A stretch of DNA of 64,000 nucleotides. Origin: Lepidostoma basale. Lineage: Eukaryota > Arthropoda > Insecta > Trichoptera > Lepidostomatidae. Positions 33,293 through 64,000 of this stretch are shown one piece after another. The position numbers and the translations under genes are program-made. Numbering within the stretch: the stretch's first letter is position 1; each line of letters begins with the position of its first letter. The stretch spans positions 1 to 64,000 of the forward strand of contig JAHDVF020000503.1 of NCBI GenBank assembly GCA_022606425.2. Reading direction: 5' to 3'. Under the pieces are notes generated by a model that was not told where the DNA came from, made no database searches, and was given only the letters and a program-made list of their open reading frames with translations.

Positions 33293-35289
33293 TTAAACAG
33301 AATTGGCAACTTGTGAAATGATTGGCTTAGGCCTAACTTTGAAAATAAGTTTTTTCTTTACAAAAGCCTTCACCACATATTCAGTACCGCACACGGTCTT
33401 GTGTTCAACCGCAAATGTGGAATCCAACACACTCTTGTCCTGATCTATTTGTGAGGGTTGGGACATGTCAGTTTTGGAGGCTTGGGATTGGTCTGTTTGT
33501 GAGGGTTGCGATAAGCCAAATTGAGATCTGTCAATATTTTTGTTAATTTTCTTTTCAAGTACAGCAAATGGTTTCTCCATAGCGCATTCCTTTCCTTGCA
33601 GGATGTGATGGCCTACAATCAGGATGGGCTGGCCTCCCGTAGTGAAGTGGAGGTCTCCTGCAAACTGACCATAGAGAGAAGTCTCCATTCTAGATTCCAA
33701 GTCACCCTGCAACTCGATTATCGCCCATTCTGGAACTTCCTCTTTGGGATTTTCTCTAAAAAAAAACATCAAAAAATGATTATGTAGAAAAATACAATTA
33801 TAATCAAAATCAGGGGTCTCCAAACAATGGCCCGCAGGCCAAATCTGGCCGGTCAGTGTCAACAATCCAGCCCGCGACAGCTAATGGTTTATTGTTGTTG
33901 TGATAAGTGAACTAGCGAATTTAGTAAGCGTATGCTCGCTCAGGGCCCGTACTCGACGACTAGTCTATAAATTATAGATAATGGCAGGAAAATTAAAATG
34001 GTTTTGGCCCTTGGAACTTACTGGAGTAATCAGAATGGCCTATGGCTGGAAAGTTTGGAGACCCCTGATCTAAAGTATAATTAAAATATCACTGAAAAAG
34101 TAATGCAGTTGGTCAATTTACGAAACAAGTTAAATAAAAACATTAGCAGTATATTTTATGCAAGCGTGGGCAGGAAATGAACAAAAAAACAAAATACTTG
34201 TTCAACAATTTTTATTTAATGAAAACTTACAAATAATAAACTCATTTTAACATGGTAAATACAAAATAATATAAAATAACAATATTGTGGGAAATCTGCA
34301 ACAAAAAGAAACAATTAAATAATAATATTTTTAGATCTTCGGGTCATTAGAGGTAAGAAAATAAGAAGTCTTCACAGATAATTTATTTATACAATTAAAA
34401 ACGTCTGATTCCTAGAAGCTTTAGTATATTTTATAGGTAAGACATATTTCGCATTGCAAAAGGCGAATCGTGTAATTCCCACAAAATATAATAAAACTTA
34501 TAGATACCAGATATTTCCATTAATATTAATCATTTAAAATGGATACCATTGTTCATGAAACTATATATTCACACATAAACATAAAAATTGAAACTTTCTA
34601 GATAATTTTTTCATCATGGGTACTGTTTTCCCACGTTTTAGTATATTTTATCTTGACACGTTTCAAGGTTATGATAAACTGAGAAGTTTTGATATATGTA
34701 TTATAAATCAGAATAGAATTACACTCTTTTTTAATTTACAAGGACAAAAAAAACTGTGTACTTATGTACGCACGTAAGAAGTTTGCCATAAAAAAACAAA
34801 AATAACTCAATTTTTTTATCCCACTTGCTAATACTCTACGTTAGTAGAAAGGAAAATAAAATAATAGAAGAAAGGTAGTATACGGTACTAATATATTTGG
34901 TACAGGTTCTTTCTTCTCATAATTTTTTTTTTGCAAATAATATTGCCCAAAATATTCGATATTATGTACCCCACTAAAATGTGACAATTCATTGGTTTAG
35001 ACTTTTTATGACTAACTTCATTCATGACATGTTTTTGCAATTCATAAGTTGGCAAGCATGAAATGTCCGGCCCTTATTGTGCATTGATGGCTAACTTCAT
35101 CATGTCGCATTTCCGTAACAGGGTGCGCGTGCAACTCTCAATTTACTCTCTACTAAATGCACCAAAAAGTATAACTTAAAAAATTCCAGTTTGATTTAAA
35201 TACATACTCATAAAAGTTTTAAAATAAATAAAAGTGATAATTTACATTTAAAGATTCTCACCTCATCTCCGCAAACATTAAAATAAAAC

Positions 35290-35296
<7 letters not shown>
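33293..35296 (-). CDS. CTF8: CTF8, CTF18-RFC clamp-loader subunit
   Basis: The main exon (33293-33755) encodes EVPEWAIIELQGDLESR, GDLHFTTGGQPILIVGHHIL, EKPFAVL, TEYVVKAFVKKKLIFK and RPKPII, diagnostic for CTF8 (human CHTF8, 121 residues). CTF8 joins CTF18 and DCC1 in the alternative RFC that handles PCNA at forks and supports cohesion. The acceptor at 33756 leaves phase 2. A 35-base 5' exon (35262-35296) is inferred: its ATG overlaps the XPB stop, its donor is ATGAG|GTGAG, and it joins in frame to give about 165 residues. That exon encodes MLSFILMFAEM, hydrophobic like the usual first strand but not clearly homologous, so the start is uncertain. Residues 89-114 hold six SQ dipeptides in an insertion absent from the human protein. 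The intron contains a hAT element. Confidence 0.85.
33811..34067. mobile_element. hAT-type MITE in the CTF8 intron
   Basis: 257 bp with perfect 15-bp terminal repeats CAGGGGTCTCCAAAC. The flanking 8-mers ATCAAAAT and ATCTAAAG match at six positions, as expected for an aged hAT target duplication. No coding capacity. Confidence 0.85.
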
Positions 35297-56091
<20,795 letters not shown>

Positions 56092-57120
56092 TGTGACAAA
56101 TCATGTACCTAAAACATAGGGGAGAATGTTTGAATCCAATTGTTTACAATTTACTTGGATAAACAAGTGCATATAAAGTAAATTTAAAAAAATATAAAAA
56201 CTTACCTTATCAACCGAAGAAGATCAGATTGCACGATCTTAATTTAAGAAATAATTTAATGTCTGAACTATCAAACGGTTTTGCACAATACTATTTGACG
56301 TTTCCAAAGAGAGGTTGTGATTTGTTAATATCCAAAATACACTTATTTCAATGTGTATACACGTAAAAAACGAACGAGATATTAATCTAATCTCGGCACA
56401 TACTAAACCGGTATGTTTTATTTACATTTTAACTCGAAACAAGAATTAAATAAGGCAATTATGAGCGTAAACATTCGTACATACTACCCGTGCCGCAACT
56501 CGGAACATATGATTTTGTTGTATTGGTAACACCGTATAAGCAATACAATCCGTTATACCAACATAAAAAATATATATACAATTTTCGTACTTGTAAATTT
56601 GGCGCGATCGAGTTGTCAAAACTTTTTCTTTGCAATGAAAGAAATATTAAATCAATTATAATAAGAACATGAACATTAATTAAATTATAACATTACTTAC
56701 AGTCTCACGTAAATCGGCATTTCGTATGTTTTTTCCAGGCAATAAAATAAATTTAATCATTTGACGTTGAATCAATCATTGACGTCTGCAACTTCATTGT
56801 ACAATTTTTTTCAAAGACAATGAACAAACAAATGAACCATAGAGGAAAAGTCAAAACGACTAAACTTAGGGGACTATAACAAATATAATAATGAAAATAA
56901 ATAAATCGAATAGGGATTTCTAAAAATATATATTGTTATGTGCTATGCCTTTTTTTGTATGGAGGCTGAAAGATATTACGATTAACCCACCTTCTCGTCC
57001 ATTGGGTATTTAAGTTCTAACTTGAGTTGGGAAGCTAGTTTATAATTGTAGATAAGCATATTTTTTACAGATGAAATTTAAATATGAGCACATACAAAAT
57101 GAACTGAATATCAACGTTGG
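56092..57120. other. XPB upstream region
   Basis: AT-rich DNA before the XPB start codon. It should hold the 5' UTR and promoter, but I see no convincing TATA box, initiator or splice site that fixes the transcription start. Confidence 0.45.
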
Positions 57121-57129
57121 ACAACAATT

Positions 57130-57394
57130 ACAATAATTTACAACTAGATATTGGAAATATTTGGAGGTGATCTCTATCGCGGATAGGCCCTCGAAGTTGT
57201 TAAGAATCACTTGCTGAGCAAAATGAATTGCTGGAAATATGGGCAGTCTGAGCACAAAGCTGCTCGGTGCTAAAGCCACTTCTTTCTTTTTTAATTTTTT
57301 GTTACTGGTGGCGTGGTCGTTCTCTTTAGGGTGGGCTGTGCACGATTGGGAAATAGAGAAACTGCTTCTCCGATTTGATCTGATCAGCCATTGA
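57130..57394 (-). pseudogene. Possible coding remnant or unrecognised exon
   Basis: The minus strand has an ATG at about 57394 opening MADQIKSEKQFLYFPIVHSP and a stop after about 22 codons. One frame over, coding-like sequence continues: ENDHATSNKKLKKKEVALAP, then SSFVLRLPIFPAIHFAQQVI and LNNFEGLSAIEITS. The composition looks protein-like (basic linker then a hydrophobic-amphipathic domain), but I recognise no family. It could be a frameshifted retrocopy or an exon with an unseen splice. Confidence 0.35.
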
Positions 57395-57629
57395 ATTGTA
57401 ACGAACTAAAAGTGGAGAGGGGAGTCGATTCCTCGATAAATTGATGCAGCGGGGTGTTTATTTTGGTAAACATTTTTAACTGCCCTGCAATCAATGCAAA
57501 CGAATCTATAATTCGAATCGTGATAAACGCTTAACAAATTTTGACTGCTGGCATTTTTTTTAGAAAGAATTTTGATTCTGAATATAATATATAATTTATA
57601 ATTTTTAAAAATTTTAATTATCATCAAAA

Positions 57630-58910
57630 ATAATATGAACCTTTTGGTAATTTTATGTTGATTTCTTAGTAACAGGACCCCTGGGTTCAGATTGGCATTG
57701 ATTGATCTAGAGAATGTGATTCTATAGTTACAATTTTGTAATAAAAATAACCCCTGATACTGTGTTTTGTACTATACAGCTGTACTGCTTCTTGAACTAA
57801 GATACCAAATAGGAAGGTTAATATTAATGAAAGACGGGTTCAAATCATTAAATGAGTAATGTTAACGTCCTTGCTCAATGACAGACCACCGTAACCAAAT
57901 ACCTTAGGTACACTTAACACCGCAACTCCAGTTTTATTATTCCTTGCACTACTTTACCTTCATATTTTTCATTCCCAGTCCACAACCTAAATTATTACCA
58001 CCTGCCTTATCAATAATGACCTCTTACCATCAAGTTATCTTAAATTATTCAGTCCTTTACCCCTTCCGCTTAGTTTCGGAAAGAAAAAAAACCCTCCCCA
58101 ACAGCCCACTACGTACTACGCTAAACAAAATGGTCTCACGCAGGATGCTAACTCCTACCACAATTCCATCCAGGCACCGCTCCTCTTCCCTTCCCCTCGG
58201 AAACAGACTTTTTTTTTAAATAATAAGACTGATCCCATCATAATCTATAATGCCAAGCATAACTGGTCTTCCATTCCCTAACCGAGAATAATGTAGGACT
58301 TTATCATAAACCCTAAATCCCCCCCTCGCCCTTTTTCAGAGGAGCACTCCGAGCCACACATTTAGCCCCTGCATAAAACAACTACCAAAATACATTTCCA
58401 ACAATGTTTTTTTACAGACATAAGAGGAATAGCCATTAGAGATGAACCTCTATAAGCCAGAAGAACTATGTCCAAGTCCATAATAAGTATTTAATATTGA
58501 CGTAATTTCGGTATTATAGAAATTTAAAAAATGCTTCTTTATGAAGCAAATAATTTTTTATGGTGATTTTTTTCTTTTTCTTCAACATGTAAAGTATTTG
58601 GTTGCACATGAAAATCAAATTTCATTGTATTTCATTCAATAATGTTTTGTCTTCAGTGTCTCGTCAAATACATTTTTATTTTAAGGGTTATAAAAGAAAA
58701 TACTAGTAAAATATTGACAATGAGACACAATGATACTATAAAAATGAATATTAATATTATTTGGATTTTCCTCTCATTTTGTATACCATAGTTCAAATTA
58801 TCTAATTATACCAATGAATATTGTATGAAATGTATTAAGATTTTATAATCAAAATGTCATTATGATAATTGATTGTATGAATTTTGGCCATCTGGATATT
58901 TTACAGAGAC
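57630..58910. other. Unassigned; C-rich strand at 57950-58400
   Basis: 57950-58400 is C-rich on the plus strand, and AATAATAAGACTGATCCCAT near 58220 resembles AATAATAACAGTGATCCCAT near 12650 in the family F LINE. It may be a highly decayed relative. Confidence 0.4.
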
Positions 58911-58919
58911 AATAAAATA

Positions 58920-59075
58920 ATAAGAGATGAGGTCCCTAAGACGTCTGTGAGTTTGACGTGCGTGTATGACTCGTATGAATGTGGAGGCATCTAGAGAGGT
59001 GTCACAATAAATAAGTGTGGCGGTCCATTCTCTCTGCCTACCCCTACGGAGAAATGGCGTGATGGTTTGTTGTTG
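58920..59075 (+). mobile_element. LINE family A tail fragment
   Basis: GTGTATGACTCGTATGAATG, GTGGCGGTCCATTCTCTCTG and CCCCTACGGAGAAATGGCGT follow the family 3' end; the tail is GGTTTGTTGTTG. Confidence 0.75.
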
Positions 59076-59159
59076 TTGTATAAAATAATACACCATTACA
59101 ATTCAATATTAATTTAATTTGAATAAAATAACTGACTTATTCACCTCCAAGATATTGTA

Positions 59160-59885
59160 ATGCGAGAGCATTGCAATATACAGAGTTTCTACACGTTTGT
59201 CTAAGAGATCTTTATTCTACTGCATTTATTCATTCTACTTTCATCCGTATTTTGCTAGTTCCATGCTTCGCTTCCATACAATAAACCATTGTGCACTGCC
59301 ATTTTAGCTTTTTTGGATAGGCTTTTGTTTGCGATGACAACTTTAAGTGCACCATTTACTTTGTTGCCTGCTCCAACGCATTTTTCAATATCCCTGTCCA
59401 CTCGACCATCTTTTGTAAACATACTACCCAAATATCCAAACTCATCTGCTTGCTCTAGATTTTCACCATTTATGTTTATGTTGCATGTGTCATGATTTCT
59501 TCTTTTTCTAGAATCATTACCTTGGACTTATTCGCATTCACCATCAGATCATTTCACATGCATACCTCATATATACTAGTCACTAGGACTTGTAGTTCAT
59601 GCTTGTCGTCTGCAAGTAGGACAGCGTAATCTTACTGACCCTCTGCGCATTTTGGTACCTATATCCAACCCTTTCATACACTTGTCCATATATGGATTAA
59701 ATAACCACGGGGACATTACGCATCCTTGTTTGACACCTTTATTGATATCAAACCAGGCTGTAAGATCCCCATTTACTCTGACACTAGCAGTGCTTTCCGT
59801 GTATAGCGACTTAATTGCCGTGATCGGTTTTGTACTTATTTCATATTCAGACAATATTTTCCACAACTTAACTCTATTTACGTAT
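59160..59885 (-). mobile_element. LINE family A internal fragment with RT motifs
   Basis: The minus strand contains WKILSEYEISTKPITAIKSL, YTESTASVRVNGDLTAWFDI and NKGVKQGCVMSP, then ORF2 sequence downstream with a broken YADD region. It closely parallels 40450-41130. Both ends are truncated. Confidence 0.85.
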
Positions 59886-60139
59886 TATATTGTCGATACA
59901 CTCAAACTCAGTTATTACAATTACGGAAATAGAGAGATCTCAGATGTAACGGGGAAATAGATACTTCATGTGATGGGTATATTTGTAAGCATTTAAAAAT
60001 ACCTATTCTCTGATATAACGAGTAATGCTCATTTAGTTGGTTCGACTATATATAAATTTTAATGAGTTTAGTTTCAGCAATATGTGATTGATCAAAATGT
60101 ATATTTTATCAGAAAAAAAAAACTACCCTCCTTTTATCA

Positions 60140-60410
60140 AACATACTTTATTATTTACGTGATCGAGTTAGGAATACAGCAATCCGAGAAATCTGCGAGG
60201 TCGAAGATGTGGTCAGATGGGGGCGTCAAAGACGGTGATACTCAAATAGGATACCACACATAGCTCTCCATGGAACACCAAACGGACAACGCCGACCAGG
60301 AAGACCCCCGAAACGGTGGAGAGAAAGCTGGAGTTCAGCGTCTCAAGAGGACTCGCCTGAAATAACAGATTCCTGTGTCTACCAAAAGTGAAGAAGGAGA
60401 AGAAGACTTT
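60140..60410 (+). mobile_element. LINE family E 3' fragment
   Basis: VRNTAIREICEVEDVVRWGR, NGQRRPGRPPKRWRESW and a GAAGAAGGAGAAGAAG tail. Confidence 0.8.
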
Positions 60411-60454
60411 ATTATTTAACATTTATAAAACCTTTTTTAAAAATTTACTTGTGT

Positions 60455-60645
60455 TAATGGGTAACATTGAGGAACGACGTGGTCTTGGGCAAAGGCAAAG
60501 GTCTTGGCTATGCAACACTAAAAATTTAACTGGAATAGAGAACACAGAGGAGTTGTTCCAGGCGGAGCAACACAGAGAAACCTTGCCAACGTTGGGGAGA
60601 TCTGATATGACCCATGAAGAAGAAAAAAACCTTTTTACAATGTAT
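60455..60645 (+). mobile_element. LINE family H 3' fragment
   Basis: RRGLGQRQRSWLCNTKNLTG then IENTEELFQAEQHRETLPTL and a GAAGAAGAAAAA tail, the typical end of another insect non-LTR lineage. Confidence 0.7.
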
Positions 60646-60844
60646 TCTTTTTAGATTATATAAACAAAATTTATATTTCAAAACAGCACAATACGTTTGT
60701 GCTGTTTTGCTGTTAAAATTATATTAGTTTTAAAGTTTTTATAAAGAATTTTGACAGGTGTAAAAATAAATTTTTCATTTGTTCCAATGACAATTTGAAT
60801 AATTTCTTCAAAAGTTCTTGCTGGTTAAGTGCCTACTTACAGCT

Positions 60845-61030
60845 AAATTAAAAAACGGTGGATACGTGAACCATAAATTAAATAAACATAAAAGTCCGGA
60901 TCGTCCATGTCAACATGTGCAACATCGAAAAAAACATTGTGTTATTAAATTATGTGCTAAATTAAAAAAACGGTGGATTCGTGGAACATAAATTAAATAG
61001 ACAATGTGTGCACCATCTAAAAAGAACATT
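60845..61030 (+). repeat. Imperfect tandem duplication, ~113-bp period
   Basis: CTAAATTAAAAAACGGTGGA near 60845 and CTAAATTAAAAAAACGGTGG near 60958 each lead into CATAAATTAAATA and a TGTGTTA block. Confidence 0.65.
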
Positions 61031-61111
61031 TTGTGTTAAATTATTTTTATTTTGTTATTTTATTTTATATCATTGTATTTTATATTATTTGTTTTAGATT
61101 TATTTTGTGGG

Positions 61112-61300
61112 TGTTGCACGATCGAAGTGTGCGCGGGAGATGCCTATTGGTGGCGATGAGGTTCGCAACCCATCACACTGCGTCTCCCGCGGAGCGAAAA
61201 GAGAAGGATGGAGTGCCGCATCAGTAAAAGTGTGACAGTCCATTATTTCTGCCTACCCTTTCAGGGAGATGGCGTGGTGGTTAGTTAGTTAGTTAGTTTT
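61112..61300 (+). repeat. SINE family 3, longest copy
   Basis: Starts near TTGCACGATCGAAGTGTGCG; GGTGGCGATGAGGTTCGCAA could supply degenerate pol III A and B boxes. From GTGTGACAGTCCATTATTTC to GTGGTTAGTTAGTTAGTTAG it matches the family A LINE 3' end. Confidence 0.8.
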
Positions 61301-64000
61301 TCTTTTTAGATAATATTAAATGAAAAAAATTTCATACTTACTCTATACATAAGGTGAATCTTCCAGGATTGTTCAAGCCTTGTGACCATAGATAATTTCA
61401 TTATATAAACAGTTTGCTTTTATTTTTCCTATTATATTGTAACTATTTCTCTGAACATTTTCTTTACTACTGTGTCTTTATCTGGTTTATATCATGTCAA
61501 ACAGATAATCATTTAAAGGCCTTAACTACGGTCTTGTAAATAAATAAATAAACATTAATTTTTCCATTACTAATCCATTGTTTTAGCGGTGCACTCTATA
61601 CTTCAACATTAATAACTGTTGATCAAGAAATCATCAGGTGTTATGAACAAAAGGTTGGCAAAACAGCTGTCATGACAATTACATTTAAATTAAATAAATA
61701 AATTGTGATATTATAAAAGTGTTTCAAATTAAATAGTAAATATTCATTAATTTTTACATCAAGTAGTACTTTAATTTTATTTGTAATCACACCTGGAATT
61801 TAATAATCAAACTACCCATAGCAAGGCATATAATTATGTTTATTTTGTATAGAATTAAGCATATTGATAATGTTTCTGAGATTTAGCTTAATTTGAGTGA
61901 TGTTAAACTTTGAGTGTTTCTGCTTGCGACATGTTACTTGGAAGAGGACGGGGAGAACATAATAATCAATGAAGAAAATAAAAATGGTACATTCATGAAT
62001 ACAGGGCATTTTATTCATTTTCAATAAATATTCCAAAATGACCCCTACAATAATAATTATATTATAATATTATAATTTGTTTTGATACTTGTGACGTTGG
62101 TACAACGTAACTACAAGTAAGAGACAACTTTCCTTACATTTAGCAATAAAGTATTGACCTACGCAGGCGGTGCGGGGCTTCCCACGCCCGCACACAACAC
62201 AATATACAAGTCCCGGCCGGGCTGAACACTAGCGACGATCCTTCCGCGAGATCGACCCTCAGAAACAGAGGAAGAGGAAACACAAGTGCGCAGATAAGTA
62301 TTAAGGACGATAAAAAAATATTTATAAATCAATAAATAGTTGGCGGACGCTCCGGTGCACTTAGTCTAGAGAATTATTATCATTTCAGTTACTCAGAAGA
62401 CAACAAATAAAGTTCCTAATACATTTAAAAAATATACGATTTAAACCCCGGCAGGGTCCATATTGATACCACCGTTGAACAATTTTATATACAAAAATAT
62501 TTGCACAACTTCTATTAACACGGGAGAAACTCAGACAAGCTTCCCGCCCGACACGGAGCCACGCGCTCCATAGACTTTAGAATTGATTTAACAGGACACG
62601 AAACCGCTCACTTCCCGCACCTTCGGCTGTCAGGGCTTATTGGCAAATGCTGATATCATACAAATACAAAATACACGCTTCAAGCATAGCAAACAATTTC
62701 ACAAGTACAGATTACATGTCCATTGGAATTGTACAATACATATATGAAACTATGTCTGACAATAAGTAGAATTTATATAGATCTTTTTTTTTGCAAATCA
62801 GTACCATTTTAAAACTTGTCAACGATAGAATTAATTTATTTGATTTAGACTAATAGATATTAGCAAAGATTAGGGCGCTCTCGCCCGGGCGGGAATACGG
62901 AAGGGACAGTTTAACAACCAATAGACCTCTTACAAAACACTTATATTGATGATATGAAGACACTGCAGTCAAGTGTTATTGCATTAAACTCTCCTCTTTA
63001 GTACGCCCGCCGGAGACTCGCGGGTCACGTTGGCGAGCAGCGCAATGAGGAAGGACCGAAACCTACTATACTGGTGTCATACAATTTATCTAATGTACAA
63101 GAAATTAATTCATCACCTACAGCGTGACTGGACCGTACACTGCAGTGGGGTGTGCTACAGCTCGCGGGGATTGCAGAGTTGTCAGTCACTAGCTTCACGG
63201 AAATCCTTGCCTACAGAGCCTCGGACGCAGCCATCGCTCTTGCAGGAGACTTCTAAATTTAGCTTCTTTATAAAAATATTATGCATACACTTTAAAACGA
63301 TATTGCAGAGTACAAAAAGTCGAATAAATAACAATAAATAGTTAGACACAATAATAATGTATATGCACATATAAAAATAATGAGTAAAGCAAAGATTATT
63401 TCATGGAAATGAAGGACACAGAAGCTCCAGTCCAGTCCAGTCCATGTGCCAGTTGTGATAAGCCAAGCCCCGCGTGACAGTTGTGGGGAGCGTGTTTAAT
63501 CAGAGAAGGCGGTACTATTGGTGGGTGTTTCCAGTTAAAGAATGCACAGGTCCAAACCACAGATGCTGATAGCCAACAGCCTCAGCAGGTGCTGGTACTA
63601 CTGGCGGTGGCGTTAACTTTACACATACTTTAACTTTAGTATTCAAGATTGTCTACATATTTATTAATTACCTAATTGAGAAGTACATCTCTGTGGGAAT
63701 AGACATCTCTTATAATGATTAATATGAGGTACGTAATATCTAAGTAAATAGATAGGAGCCCGAAAGACAAGTAACACAATTATGCACGAGGAGGTAAAGA
63801 AGGCATTTCTTTAACTGGAAGCCAGGCCTGTGGCGGAGTGTCAGGAGGGGCGGCTGGGCTCTCCGGCGCTCCGTGCACAATACCAAATTACTTCTATTAC
63901 ACCATATTGCGTCTTGAGAATGGAACACTAATGGATAATTTACAATTAAAATCTTTACAAAGTCAACATCCCATCGATATATCGAATCGAAATACATAAA
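61301..64000. other. Mostly repeat-free block, no gene recognised
   Basis: 61.3-62.15 kb is AT-rich. From 62.16 kb the sequence is locally GC-rich (62160-62280, 62520-62640, 63000-63250, 63820-63880) with no convincing ORF. It could be the long 3' UTR of a gene lying to the right on the minus strand; that is only a guess from composition. Confidence 0.4.

Noticed and set aside
34247..34265. ATGAGTTTATTATTT|GTAAGT on the minus strand as CTF8 exon 1
   Set aside because: Strong donor, but it ends in phase 0 whereas the CTF8 main exon needs phase 2, so it cannot join in frame.

Overview
This is eukaryotic nuclear DNA, AT-rich, with spliced genes and a very heavy load of transposon debris. The host proteins and the mix of mobile elements (mariner, piggyBac, Tigger/pogo, hAT, many 5'-truncated non-LTR elements, tRNA-type SINEs) point to an insect. 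A moth or butterfly fits best, but the species cannot be fixed from the sequence alone.

Four host genes are recognised. (1) The first coding exon of a TMEM184-type membrane protein (minus strand, 13819-13995); the rest lies beyond the left edge. (2) CDC27/APC3, an anaphase-promoting-complex TPR subunit (plus strand, 22167-27696, four coding exons, 690 residues, apparently complete). (3) CTF8, a subunit of the CTF18 clamp loader (minus strand; main exon 33293-33755, short 5' exon inferred at 35262-35296). (4) XPB/ERCC3, the TFIIH helicase (minus strand, 35290-56091, fifteen coding exons in consistent reading phase, 801 residues, all helicase motifs present). CDC27 converges on the CTF8/XPB pair. 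XPB and CTF8 lie head to tail, and the inferred CTF8 start codon overlaps the XPB stop codon.

Layout. 1-5520 is an array of about eleven 516-bp units, six in one orientation and five inverted, with relatives near 5.8, 15.5-16.5 and 53.1-53.7 kb. 5.5-22 kb is repeat-rich DNA, mostly the upstream intron of TMEM184 and the interval before CDC27. 22-28 kb is CDC27, with transposons in its third intron. 28-33 kb is the convergent intergenic region. 33-56 kb is CTF8 and XPB; XPB introns carry two mariner copies with full-length uninterrupted transposase frames, plus Tigger, hAT, LINE, SINE and foldback insertions. 56-64 kb has no recognised gene: LINE fragments up to 61.3 kb, then a mostly repeat-free block.

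LINE fragments are sorted here into working families named by their conserved ends. A has a (TTAG)n 3' tail; B has a GRPRLRWDDE-type end; C ends near VQEWTG; D has GRPRATWRRAL; E has PGRPPKRW; F is CR1-like; G and H are single copies.

The least expected signal is a set of hammerhead-ribozyme-like motifs inside repeats: a tandem/inverted cluster at 11.5-12.0 kb, one at 51.97-52.02 kb, and one in a foldback at 52.3-52.6 kb with a perfect 7-bp helix I. Other points of interest are an SQ-rich insertion in CTF8, the XPB/CTF8 overlap, and a short SINE that ends in the family A LINE tail.
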